Assembly: GCA_024036415.1 (NCBI GenBank)
Contig: JAMWET010003459.1
Span: 203,501-267,500 of the forward strand
Reading direction: 5' to 3'
Length of the DNA stretch: 64,000 nt
DNA from: Prochilodus magdalenae
Lineage: Eukaryota; Chordata; Actinopteri; Characiformes; Prochilodontidae
Shown here: in pieces, positions 48,575 through 59,964 of the stretch
Layout of the letters: every line of letters starts with the position of its first letter
Position numbering within the stretch: the stretch's first letter is position 1
Notes under the pieces: model-generated
What the model was told of the DNA's origin: nothing
What the model saw: the letters and a program-made list of their open reading frames with translations, nothing else
The model's database searches: none
Translations under genes and position numbers: made by a program

Positions 48575-48795
48575 AAGAGGGGGATGGCCCCTGTTCGGGC
48601 AGTGTCTGGGCTCGTGGTGAGTTTTAGGCTCTACACTTCCTACTAGCTGGAATATTATCCAACGGAACACTAAGCGCGGTTGTAAGTCGCTCGGGATAGA
48701 TAGATAGATAGATAGATAGATACTTTATTGATCCCAGAGGGAAATTCAAGGAATAGGATAGGAGTGTCTGCTAAATGCCTTAAATGTAAATGTAT
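48575..48795 (+). mobile_element. L2-clade LINE 3' tail split by another LINE tail
   Basis: Plus strand: CCCCTGTTCGGGCAGTGTCT, CGCGGTTGTAAGTCGCTCGG, then after a gap GTCTGCTAAATGCCTTAAAT. This is the same 3' end as at 46381-46530. The stem-loop is interrupted at 48699-48755 by a (GATA)n plus TACTTTATTGATCCCAGAGG segment. Confidence 0.85.
48699..48755 (-). mobile_element. 57-bp 5'-truncated LINE tail inserted in the L2 tail
   Basis: On the minus strand it reads TTGAATTTCCCTCTGGGATC then AATAAAGTATCTATC, a 3' end with a short tandem repeat common in fish non-LTR elements. It is flanked by GGATA at 48694-48698 and 48756-48760, a probable short target duplication. Confidence 0.75.
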
Positions 48796-49549
48796 ATAAT
48801 ACAATTAATAACAGATGACTTCCTTTCTGTCTGTGCCGTTAAAACTGATATACGTAATGTGCTTATGTGTGTTTAGAATAAAGGTGAACACACTAAACCA
48901 TAAACTACCACTCATGGAAGTCCACCTTAAGACCCTCCAGAGTGGAGCTGTATAGGAGGATGAACCAGCTTTCTTACGCTGCACTGGAGCTGATAGAACA
49001 AGGTTTATTACTAAGCAGGTTTGGAGCGATTCTATTGGATGGTCCCTCATGAATATTCACTAAACTGAAAGGAGAACTAGAGCTTTTACACTGTGTGTAT
49101 ATATTAGAGGTGGAGGTAATGGTGGAGGAGTATCATACTGTGTACATCAGGAGTAGATGTGGTGTATCAGGATATGGACTGGTTCAGACTTTCATCAGGT
49201 GGAGCTGTTAAGTGTACGGCTGTAGAGTCTTTAAGACCAACTACATCCATTCAGATGGGTGTGTCTAAACCATGTAGGTTTGTACATTAATATCTAGTGA
49301 GGTCACAAAAAACAGCTGCTTTTGCAGCATAATATCCAAAATGTTGGAAGTAAAACTTTACATACTATATAAAAGTTTGATTAAACATAAATAGGAAAAC
49401 CAGTTTTTCCATCACGTGCCTTTTAAATAAGCCTTTGAAAACCATCTACTGCTGAAGCATCTCTTGCCAACATAAACAAACAGGTTTCGATGAAATGAAC
49501 CTGAAGACATGCAAACACGCCTACATCACCTGAAGTGGAACAATGCATA
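48796..49549. other. Intronic sequence, nothing recognised
   Basis: Mixed intronic sequence without recognised features. Confidence 0.35.
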
Positions 49550-49551
49550 TA

Positions 49552-50082
49552 CAGGGGTTGGACAATGAAACTGAAACACCTGGTTTTAGACCACAATCAT
49601 TTATTAGTATGGTGTAGGGCCTTCTTTTGCGGCCAATACAGCGTCAGTTCGTCTTGGGAATGACATATACTGCGTCCTGCACAGTGGTCAGAGGGAGTTT
49701 AAGCCATTCTTCTTGCAGGATAGTGGCCAGGTCACTACGTGATGCTGGTGGAGGTTCGTCCTTCTTGGTGGTATTCTGACATTACCCTGGATACCGTGGC
49801 TCTTGATACATCACAAAGACTTGCTGTCTTGGTCACAGATGCGCCAGCAAGACGTGCACCAACAGTTTGTCCTCTTTTGAACTCTGGTATGTCCCATAAT
49901 GCTGTGTGCATTGCAGTATTTTGAGCAGAACTGTGCTCTTACCTGCTAACTGAACCTTCACACTCTGCTCTTACTGGTGCAATGTGCAACTAATGAAGAT
50001 TGACCACCAGGCTGGTCCAATTTAGCCATGAGACCTCCCACACTAAAATGACAGGTGTTTCAGTTTCATTGTCCAACCCCTG
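49552..50082 (-). mobile_element. Tc1-like element lacking the catalytic core (family B, copy 3)
   Basis: Same family as 21580-22108 and 42886-43409, with inverted repeats at both ends. TA flanks the left end (49550-49551), but the right flank reads CT, so the target duplication is mutated or lost. The helix-turn-helix codons remain on the minus strand (about 49739-49884). It lies 375 bp downstream of the dipk2a internal exon. Confidence 0.9.
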
Positions 50083-50457
50083 CTCAGAGAATCCCTTCCG
50101 TTGGAGGAGAGCACGGCAATGCAGTTGGAGGTAAGACCAGTAGTTAAGCTTACAAACTGTATAATAGAACTGACCGTACTGAAGGTACCGAATTGTTTAC
50201 ATAAAAAAAGTATTCAACTTTCCATATACATCATTCAACACTACACTCTAAACACTGAAGACACATTAAAGATTTAATCTTGGCAGCATATCGCCCTCTT
50301 TTATTTGTTAGTTACAAGGTAATCTGTTCGCTCAGCTGCTGATGTAACTAGGCAGGATGTTTGTGTGCTGTGTTTGCTTTGAAATACCACAAAACTATGT
50401 CTCCCTCCACCCAGCAATCCAAAACATCAAAAACCTCCACCATTATCACCTACTTAC

Positions 50458-50761
50458 TTTGTTTTATGAGCCTCTTGTCTGCCACAATGACGTTCTCCGC
50501 GTCCACGACGATCACTTTCCCATCGCGGGGCCCGACGGCGAAGTTGTCAAAGCTGACGTCCAGCAGGTAGAGGGCGAAGTCAAAGTCGTTGTTGGTGAGC
50601 TGCTCTGCGATGTCCATCAGCTGCTTGGCCAAGTCCACACGCTTCTCCCACGGTGCGTTGTAGAAGCTCCAGAGCTCCTCGCCTACGTAGTTCACTGCAA
50701 CCATGCGCCCGCATGCCCCCAGGTACTTGGCAAACGGCCAGCCCTCGTCTGAAGGAAAGCT
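50458..50761 (-). CDS. dipk2a: DIPK2A-type kinase-like protein, internal coding exon
   Basis: Internal exon of about 304 bp encoding about 101 residues: FPSDEGWPFAKYLGACGRMV, AVNYVGEELWSFYNAPWEKR, AEQLTNNDFDFALYLLDVSF, then DNFAVGPRDGKVIVVDAENV. DVSFDNFAV (about 50541-50561) is the kinase-like catalytic loop. VVDAENV (about 50495-50515) corresponds to the DFG segment, with DAE retaining the metal-binding Asp. The donor GTAAGT occupies 50452-50457 and the exon ends in phase 1, matching the next exon. The acceptor is CAG at 50762-50764; AG two bases further in (exon start 50759) is equally possible in phase. Upstream residues, signal peptide and promoter lie outside the window. Conservation with vertebrate DIPK2A is very strong across this exon. 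Confidence 0.93.
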
Positions 50762-53379
50762 CTGTCGAGACATGTCAAGAGGAGGAAGATTCAAGGTGAG
50801 GTTTTTAGGATTCCCACGCGTTCACTCACACACTGCCTTCCTGTCGTTGCCACACTGTGTACAAGTTTTAAGCCAGGAGAGGACTGCGAACATGATGGAT
50901 GTGAACAGCAAGTGACCATAAACACCGAGAAATACGTTCAGGAAGGGACATGGTTTGAGTGAAGTCATGACTGTAACAGGACTTGTGTAGTCCAGCCACA
51001 GAAATCCATACATTCCTTCAGTTTAACGAGCAACATGAAGTACCAGTAGTTCAACGAGACACTGGATGCAAACTTGGTAATGGACTTTCTTGGGGGATTT
51101 GGAAATGGACAAGCTAACAATCATGCACATCAAATCACAAGATCTTGTTCATTTCTTACACATATTTCATTCATATATCTTGTTGTTTATATTCTATTGT
51201 ATTAAGTGTCTTTAGTAAACATTGGTAGCTTTTATAATCTCTACAGAACACTCGAGAAGCCGTGCATGAGCCTAAGGTCACCATACCCTAACCAAGCATT
51301 GCCAGTGACTGGTTAAAGTGTCCATTTCTGACTTTTCCCCTTGTGATGAATAACAAATGAATCTATTTCGCTTCCCATTTGCGCTAAAACATCTCCTGTT
51401 CTACTACCAACCACAGAAGTTTCAGGTTCCATAGCATTTCTTCCATTTTCAAACGATTAGGAATGAGAAACAGCTCATCCTGAGGTCTAAGAACTCATTT
51501 CATTGGACACTAAATGTTACTAGACAGACTCTTAAAGCATTAAAGCTTTGCCTTGTGAATCTGGGTGAAAGGAACTACAGCAGGGTTCCCAAGGCTTTGT
51601 GAAAGGAATACTCGCTCCCATTTTTTAAGCCCCAAAAACACACAATGGGGGAGGGAACAGAAAGTTAACTGCACCGTCACCAGAGCTGCCATAAAGTTTG
51701 CTTAAGTGCTCTGGATATCACATTTCTGCCATTTCGAGACAAGTTATTAAAAATGGATGCGCGGCTATTAAACTTTAATCTGGGTGGCTCAACGTGCAAA
51801 ATACACAACAGTGCAAGGCTCTGTCCTCGCTGATCAAGCCGCAGTGTCTGCGGAGGCTGCCTGCTTCTTCTGGCCTGGACAGATGCTGGGTTCAATCGCC
51901 ATTTCACAAAGCGCTTCCTGTTGGCTGGGGGGCTGATGTTCTATGTCAAACGCACAAAGGAACGCTAATGAAGGTCCGCTGCCTGGCAAACACAATCCTT
52001 CATCGCCACAAACATGCTGTTAACTGACCCGCGTCATGTACACCGTTTATACTACATGTCATTAGGCATGCATGGCTGTCTCGCTCAACGCATGATATGG
52101 TCGAAACACTTCCACTGCTTCTAAACATACTTCATTTGCAGCCCGGTGTTCAATAAATCATGTGACCTAGTTAAAGACTGACCTGCATTACTACGGCCAA
52201 AATAATACTTCTGCTGGATTACCAAATGTCCTCAACAAAACCGGATGCTCTGCTTCCCCACCTGCTGACATACATGCTAACAGTGGTAGCATTATAGCTA
52301 ACAGGAATGCTTCACATCAGTGGAACGAGCTGCTCGATTTGTAAAATGTTCAGGGCTGCACTTTTCACCAGCTGATGTTACAAAACACCGGCTTCGAGTC
52401 GACCCTCAGATGGTGTTTCTCATACAGCGGCCTTGAAACGAAAGAGAGGAGAAGAGACAATAACAGCAATATATGTAGTTCAGAGAATCCCTTCAGTTAA
52501 AGGAGAGCACCGAAATGCGGTTCGAGGTAAGAAGCTCACCAGTTGTACTCCAACACGCACACCTGTCTATAAATCCCCACCATGTGAAACATTTAAGGGA
52601 ATCCCCCCATTTTGAAAAATGAATTTTAGGCCCTGAGAACATTGTTACTGGACATGCCACTGTTTATCAGATTTGATCATTTTAGCGCCAGCGTTAGCCA
52701 CCATGTTAACCACACTGAGCTCTATGTCACCTACTAAACAGCCATGTTAAGCTCGGGTTCTCATTATTGGCCATCATCTTTGTAATATTTAATCTGGTAA
52801 GTTTTTATAAACAGGTATTAGGAGGAAATGGTGGTGTGGTGATGCATCTTATGCAGGTAAGGTGCGGCGCTCTACCACATCCCCTAAAATATGGTCCCTG
52901 TAGCAATCAAACAGGAAGGCTTTGAAAAGCTGACACCAGAGCTTTGACTTGCAACTGAACGGTTAGCCCACTTCTTACGAATAGCTGAACTACTTATTTG
53001 AACTGTGTTGGCCGTTCAGCCTATAAACACCATGATATGATTCACATCACATCACACAGCACTAATTCACACTGTTAAGCGTGAGATTCTACCCCGATTT
53101 CCACAAACTAACACTCACGGTCTCTCTGAGGTGTTAGTGAAACGTGTGACCAGGTTTGGTCAAAACAGCACAAGCATGAAGCAGCACAGCTCCATCTGAC
53201 CCAGGCCTGTTTAGAACGGCCGATTTGGGTGTCTGTAACTTTAAATGATAATGAGCCATTGCTGACTCCGCCCCTCTTCCACAGAGTGGGACATGTCCTG
53301 ACTAAACAAGAAGCTGGAGAATAAGGAGCCAACTTCGGTTTCCCACCAGACCATAGCATGGTCGGCACACACGTGTAGG

Positions 53380-54608
53380 TTTGTCCGACTGCAGCTGGAC
53401 GCTGCCATCAAAAATAAACTGTCCGGTCAACAAAGCAGCTCCCGTGATTAGCTATCAACTCCTAGCTCCCACATAACGCTAGTGGCTAATAAGCTGAGCG
53501 AGTTTTTCAAACATGTTCTCCAAAAAGGGTTCTTTGGACGCCACTGGAAACTTCAGAATCCCTACAAACAACGTTCTAAAGCTTTTAAGAACCTGGGAAG
53601 GCTCTACAGCAACTAAAGATTCCTAGAACCAAACATCCACAGCGGGAGCCAGTTAGGAACCTCTATTTGAAAGAGAGTCTTTGAGTTCTTTGTTGTTTCT
53701 TCAAATTAAAGCAGCTCTAATTTGACCTCATTTGTACCCGTCCAAGTGGCCAGGGATCTTGGCTTGGTTCCGAGAGAATCTCATTTTTGGAAATGCTCTC
53801 TTCAGCCCAACTGAAATAAAGCCAACGGTCTGGACAGAGCAGGTTTTTCAATAGGTGACTCAAATGTTTCAGATACTTATTTGACATCGTGTCCTTTTCA
53901 GCCTTCCACCAAAAATGAACGACAAAGCAGACGGAGTGCAAGAACAACATGGGGCTTGAAAGCTGTTCGGCGTTCTTGCAGCTGAGAATAAAAACAGCAC
54001 ATTATGCTTGCAAAACTCATCCTTTTAAAAAAGGGCCGTGCAGAGTTTGTTCCAGTTCAGAGCTTGCAAAACCAGCCCTGCACAGAGCGTGCACTCAATA
54101 GATGCAGCAGCACTTGGGAAGAAGAAGAAGAAGAAGAAAAAAAAGAAGTGTGAAATGGCATTTGAGGTCCACCCCATTATTCATCTCAGCTTGATACTGA
54201 AGTGCTCCCCTTTTTAGAAAAGTCAGCTTCTCTGCAAGAAATTGGAGAAGAAAAACTTTGCTGAGGGAAACGGGTGTGTGGATTTATATCGTTCCGCAGA
54301 TTTCTACATAATTCAGTTGTGGAGATGTAAACACAGTCATTTAGAGGAGTGTGATGTGAAATGCCTCAGAGTTCTTCACAGCCTTTAACTTTTCTTTTAC
54401 CCTTATGACATACAGTCTGTGACATCTTGGACGTCTACCTAGGTACTACCTGAGCCTACCCAGGTACTACATGGACCTACCCAGGTACTATTTGAAACAG
54501 CACAGGTATTATAAGAATCTACATAAAAATCTACAAAAAAATAAAAATAAAAATAAAAAAAATAAAAATAAAAAAGATAGAATGACACTTAACTGGGTGA
54601 TATGAAGA
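53380..54608. repeat. Tandem duplication, first copy
   Basis: Starts TTTGTCCGACTGCAGCTGGA and ends GGGTGATATGAAG. Its first 429 bp (53380-53808) reappear at 54609-55029, and its last 27 bp at about 55306-55332. It includes the A-rich tract 54532-54573 and a GAA run at 54120-54150. Confidence 0.88.
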
Positions 54609-55333
54609 TTTGTCCGACTGCAGCTGGACGCTGCCATCAAAAATAAACTATCCGGTCAACAAAGCAGCTCCCGTGATTAGCTCTCAACTCCTAGCTCCCA
54701 CATAACGCTAGTGGCTAAAAAGCTGAGAGAGTTTTTCAAAAACGTTCTCCAAAAAGGGTTCTTTGGACACCACAGATTCCCTACGAACAGCGTTCTAAAG
54801 CTTTTAAGAACCTGGAAAGGCTCTACAGCAACTAAAGATTATTCCTAGAACCAAACATCCACAGCGGGAGCCATTTAGGAACCTCTATTTGAAAGAGAGT
54901 CTTTGAGTTGTTTGTTGTTTCTTCAAATTAAAGCAGCTCTAATTTGACCTCATTTGTACCCGTCCAAGTGGCCAGGGATCTTGGCTTGGTTCAGAGAGAG
55001 AATCTCATTTTTGGAAATGCTCTCTTCAGCTCTTCACCTACACAGTTTCTGTATGCATCTACACAGGTATTATATTAATCTAGATGTGTATTCTGAAGTT
55101 CTGAATCTAGGGATCAAAAGGAAGAGAAAGGTCTCTTTTGGGGTATTTTGTCTTATGAATGTATTCTAGGTCGTGAGTTGATTTAACTGTATATGAAATA
55201 TAAGAACAGCTGCTACATCCTGGTGCTACTTTGACCTACAAAGACCTTAGAAAAACTGAGAGCTTGTTATATAAAAAAAAAAGAAAAAAAAAAAGAAAAG
55301 AAATTGAATGACACTTAACTGGGTGATATGAAG
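54609..55333. repeat. Tandem duplication, second and shortened copy
   Basis: Begins directly where the first copy ends. The first 420 bp match 53380-53808 closely, with small deletions (for example near 54771, where ACTGGAAACTTCA is lost). The middle of the unit is then missing. CAGGTATTATATTAATCTA and an A-rich tract correspond to 54504-54573, and GAATGACACTTAACTGGGTG closes the unit. Confidence 0.88.
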
Positions 55334-55356
55334 CAAAAATAAATAAATCAATAAAT

Positions 55357-55449
55357 GTTTGCACACCCCTTTATTGGACTAAAACATGTTTGTTTGTTTA
55401 TATATACACAAACAAACAAACAAACAGTCCAAAAAAGGGGTGTCCAAAC
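55357..55449. repeat. Imperfect palindrome with GTTTG runs
   Basis: GTTTGCACACCCCTTTATTG at the left is inverted at the right as CAAAAAAGGGGTGTCCAAAC-like sequence. Inside it are GTTT and AAAC runs around a TATATA centre. Arms are about 43 bp with mismatches. Probably a small fold-back element. Confidence 0.8.
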
Positions 55450-55744
55450 TATCACTTTAAACATCAGCCAGTGTATTTATAACCATTTCTTGTCATTATT
55501 TTTGGTGAGGGAACTTTAAGAGTCATAAGGCTCTATAGAAGACAGTCCCCATCACCTCCACTATGAACGATGATCTGAATGACTTTCTGTACATCTAAAC
55601 TTTTGAGTTATTCAGTAATGTGGAAAAGTCTGTGGAATTTCCTCTTTAAAATGAGGAAATGCACAAACAGCAATTTTAACGGTAGAACTAGAAAGATAAA
55701 GTCTCTGTCTAAAGCGTTTTCAGCAGACCATGGTGATGGGAAAG

Positions 55745-55945
55745 GTCCTGCTTTAGGCTTTCAGGGAAACAAAGCCTGCATGGTCGAACACGCCTGCCAG
55801 TGAAGTCGTTAGACGCATCGTTTTTGTAGCTTCTCCGTCCATTAGCTTCTCCGTCCTGGGGTTTACCATCATGTGGAGTACTCTAAGGGCAGCTCAGACA
55901 CTGACAGCCACCACAAACCACTTCCTCCTGCACAGAGTCGTGTCC
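55745..55945. repeat. Diverged duplicate of 58390-58585
   Basis: Shares GGCTTTCAGGGAAACAAAGC, CTGCATGxTCGAACAC, TTAGACGC, TCCGTCCATTA-like, TACCATCA and AACCACTTCCTCC, in order, with 58390-58585. Same orientation, about 75-80 per cent similar by eye. Confidence 0.8.
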
Positions 55946-57295
55946 GCACGTCACGGGCACAACACTAATACTAGTACTCTTTCAAGGCGACACAAGGGTC
56001 CAATCAATAACAGGACCCGGTTAAAGACTGTTTACTTGTTTGATAATCCAACACATCTTAATTAACCACAGCTAGGTCTCTACGACATTGGAAATAACTG
56101 TCATTGTAACATATAGTACGATAAGAGAAAATATTCTCCATGGAGTATTCACCAGACGACTCGCACATTGATTATTAGAGCACATTATTAACTATAAAAT
56201 AATTTGGAGGTAAAAATAAAGCTAATCATTTAAAAAGCTGAGAAATGACTGAGTGTCAGTGCACCTAAGCAGGTGACACTGTGAATAATCTTCTCTGTGA
56301 ATCCAACAAGCCTTAAATCAGAGTCAGTGAAGCATGCAATCTTTCTTCTGCATCCAGCAGGAAAAGCTGTAGCATGACTTGTTTCATTTCGTTTATCCTA
56401 CTCAACACTGCACGTCCTGCGATGCGAGTACTGCACATTGCAGTGAAGAGGCTGAAACGATCTAGTATGCAGTCCTCACCACAACACCCACAATAACAGT
56501 CATGTGGAGCTGGGATCAATCAGGTGCATGCCTATAGCTCTACCACTATAGCATTAGAGGAAGCTAACGGTAACTCTGCAGACACTTGATCCTCTCCAGC
56601 TGCTAGCTGGAGTGGTGTACTGGTCACTGACTGGAGAGTACCAAAGTACTGGTAAGCTCCGGACAAACAGAGCTGCTATTGGTATGAATGTGTAAGTGTT
56701 CATTTATTCTACATAGCAGGCGTTTTCACATGGTTGGTGCTACACTGGATTAGCAGGATGGGCTCTGCTCCATGTGATCAAAGTGTTTACATGCCTCGGA
56801 CCAGGCGTTATGGCCAAAAACGTCAATATGTCAAAAATGCTCAAATCAGTCGATATCAATAATCACCACCATAATGGTCAAAATCACTAACGTTTAAAGA
56901 AATGTTTGAAGAAAGAAATGGCTAATTGTAATCGGGACATTAAACTGGTAGGATCGAATTTTTGCATGAGGCAGCAGGTAATGTCTGGCACCTCAGGGAT
57001 TATAATAGTAACTGCTGCACCATTTAGGGTGAAGTCGTTAACGTCAGATGTTGAAATAAAAAGTTGATTTCAGCCTCGGGTTTAAACTACACATCAGACA
57101 GTTTGATTGTTTAAATGTCCTTATCATTAAACGTTTCCAGCATTAAAAGAATCATTAGGATGTTTTAATGGCCTAAATCAGATTCAGAAGTAGTGTCCAG
57201 AAGAGGGTCTGTATCGAATTAAAGTAGCGAATAGGGAACATAGAATTAAATGGACAACAATCCACAGGAATGAAACTTGACATGCAACCTTTTCG
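55946..57295. other. Intronic sequence, nothing recognised
   Basis: A+T-rich intronic sequence. No exon or transposon motif seen. Confidence 0.35.
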
Positions 57296-57299
57296 CGCT

Positions 57300-57690
57300 T
57301 GTGCCAGCACCATTGGTAGATACAGACCTTCAGACCGTCACGGCGACTGTCCTTAACACCACGTCAACATCACCAAAGACTGCAATGGTGTCGTGCCAGA
57401 CTGTCATGGAGTGACTCAGAGGGCAGCCGGTCAATTTTAGTGACGAGTCCCACTTTTGTCTTGGTGAAGACGACAAAGATGAACGGTTTGGTGGCCTGGT
57501 GTCACTCTACCTTCAACCCTACCGCTAGCCATACTGAGAGACAGACTTCTGTATGTGTAGCTCAATAAATATTGATCATATCAGTCTAAATTCATCATCA
57601 GTTATTGATCCTGGTCACCTTTATCTTCCTTCCCAACAGCACTGCACTCCCACACCTCCTTCTGGGTGCAGTTGTTCTTTATGAGGACTG
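57300..57690 (+). mobile_element. Tc1-like element, heavily deleted (family A, copy 5)
   Basis: Plus strand shares GTGCCAGCACCATTGG, CGACTGTCCTTAACACCACG, CATGGAGTGACTCAGA and CTCAATAAATATTGATCATA with the 6.85-7.51 kb copy. It has lost further internal sequence, including most of the C-terminal codons, between about 57500 and 57530. The end is GGGTGCAGTTGTTCTTT at about 57662. Confidence 0.85.
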
Positions 57691-58104
57691 TGTAGATCTT
57701 ATTTTTTTATTTTGAGTGTGTATCTCTTATCGTTATTGTGACACTGCAACAAACCTTTAATGCCTAACAAGATTTCCTTGCACTGGGATTGAATCCTGCA
57801 CTCCCATTAACTATAGAGCCAAGTGGCCAATTACAAAACACACAGGACATTAAAATGTCCTTAATGGAAACGACTCGGAATAGCAGACACAGTACACAGG
57901 CTAACTCCAGTACACAGGCTAACCCGGGCTCTACTGTTCCTCTGGTAGTCAGCTGGGCTACTGAAACTTGCTGCACGGTGAAAATAAAGAGTCCTGGTCC
58001 AATTAAAAACACAATGCCCAAATATACTTAAACAAAAGTATGAATATCACTTATAAATATTTGCTTATGGTAATTTTTTAAAAATGTAACAAAATTATAA
58101 ATAA

Positions 58105-58106
58105 AT

Positions 58107-58140
<34 letters not shown>
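58105..58140. repeat. CA microsatellite
   Basis: Short (AC)n run. Confidence 0.95.
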
Positions 58141-58389
58141 TAAATACACACATACATACAAGTTATACAGATTTCTGTTTACACACCAAAGTCTGCTATT
58201 GCCCAACATCCAGCCAGAGACATTTTAATAACCATTTATCGTCGTCGTGGTATCTGAGCATTGCATTTGATGTCAACATCGTGCAGCAGCAAACAAACCT
58301 CTCTCTCTCCTTGAAGCGATAACCCTAAAAACAGCTTTCAACACCTGAAAATATTATGTCAGTTCACCCTCTAGTGCACTCATTGGTCA

Positions 58390-58585
58390 TGCACCAGGGC
58401 TTTCAGGGAAACAAAGCCTGCATGATCGAACACGTCTGCCAGTAAAGTCATTAGACGCTTCTTTTCTGAAGCCTCCTCGTCCATTAAGCTCTGGGGTTAC
58501 CATCACGTAGTGTGCTCGAAGATTCCTAGAGCTGCTCAGGCATTGACACCCACCACTTAATGCACAAACCACTTCCTCCACCACT
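58390..58585. repeat. Diverged duplicate of 55745-55945
   Basis: Second copy of the segment described at 55745-55945. No transposon ends were found at either copy. Confidence 0.8.
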
Positions 58586-58589
58586 GAGC

Positions 58590-59260
58590 CTGCAAGGTGC
58601 GCATGTGACCTTCAGAATCGTATCAAACCGTTTACGAGAAGCAGAGCAAACACTGACGAGGGAGTTCGTCTTTCGCCAGGGAAAACATAATCATCATTAC
58701 ACGTTCAATATCTGTCATTTCAGGATTGACAGAACAGCGAGGAAGGGAGGCGGGGTTCACAGTGGTGTAAGATTTCAGAGGAGATGATAAACTGTATGTT
58801 TTCACTAAAGAATAATAAACCCCAATCCAAATTACTGCAGATACGGCCACCTCTAGTTCCAAAATGAGAGGCGGGGGTGGCCAGGAAACAGTTTTACATA
58901 ATCTGCCTATTTAAGGCAGAACCGAGATCACACGTGAGCTAGAAGTAAGAATAAAGAAACTTTATTAAGTTTAAAAAAAGGAAATAGGCAGTAAATGATG
59001 AATTTTTAGTTATTTTTCATTTTTATTTTATTAACTGCTCAGAGACTTTAGTAAGGGGTTAGGCGCTTTCTGTTTAACTCCACAGCCTCTTGTGTTCAGG
59101 TTTGATTCAGCAGATCTGCTGAACTTGTCCTTTTAAGGTCCTCCCAGGGGTGGAACGAGTACCATACCTCTGTACGGCAGAATATCAACTGAAAAAGCCT
59201 TTTGATATATTTATGATGATGCATTTTTTGTGTTATAACTTATTTACCACTGAAACCAAA
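58590..59260. other. Intronic sequence, nothing recognised
   Basis: Mixed sequence without recognisable features. Confidence 0.35.
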
Positions 59261-59269
59261 AAATAATGG

Positions 59270-59947
59270 GCAACACTGTCTGTGAATCAGGCATCTACAA
59301 TGCATTATAAGTGCATTTATAAAAGTCAAAACGTCTTTATAAGGCTTTATAATAGTAGATGAGCCTTTGTAACTGTGCAAAAACATTCATAATCATACAC
59401 AAACTGTTATACGTCGGTACAAGCTTCATAACACAAAGTGACATAATACATTATAATTATGCATTTTTTTTTCCTGTTATTAACATTATCGGTAAAAACG
59501 GTTATTATAAAGCTTAATAACTTAATAATGCTGGGCTCATTTGAATAATCCTTTTAAGGGTCCACAGTGAAGCCACTCTCTCTCTCTAATGTTCCTCAGT
59601 GTCTTCAGAATGAACATGATCTTGTTAGAGCACATAGCATGTAACGAACACTTATAAGCCTTCATTAGAGACAGTACTGTTTTTGATCAGCTCTATGAAT
59701 TGATGCATTATGCGAAAGAATGTATGAAGCTTTATGATGCACCTCTCAGCAATAACATTAAGAACAGGAAAAATGGATTTGAACATGCATCTCTTTGTAC
59801 TATGAAGCCTTATAATGCGACATTATACAGGTTTGTGTGTGTGACTGGTCATTTATGTACAGATCCAAAATTTATGTCAAGCATTATAAAACATTATGAA
59901 CGCGCTTATAATGCATTATGGAGACCTGATTCATAGAAAGTGTCACC
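59270..59947. mobile_element. Long-inverted-repeat fold-back element, copy 1
   Basis: The left end (GTGAATCAGGCATCTACAAT then GCATTATAAG) is inverted at the right end (CTTATAATGCATTATGGAGA then CCTGATTCATAG). The interior is full of ATTATAA/TTATAATG words. No transposase is seen, so it is a MITE-like element whose superfamily I cannot assign. Confidence 0.7.
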
Positions 59948-59964
59948 AAATAATCCTTAGATAG

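Larger units (their letters stand above)
42141..50457 (-). other. dipk2a intron between the two identified exons
   Basis: 8.3 kb bounded by GTAAGT (50452-50457, minus strand) and CAG (42141-42143). It contains two family B Tc1-like elements (one in each end region), an L2 LINE 3' end, another Tc1-like relic, a nested L2/LINE-tail pair and a perfect hairpin. No further exon is needed, because the two exons join in phase. Confidence 0.88.
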
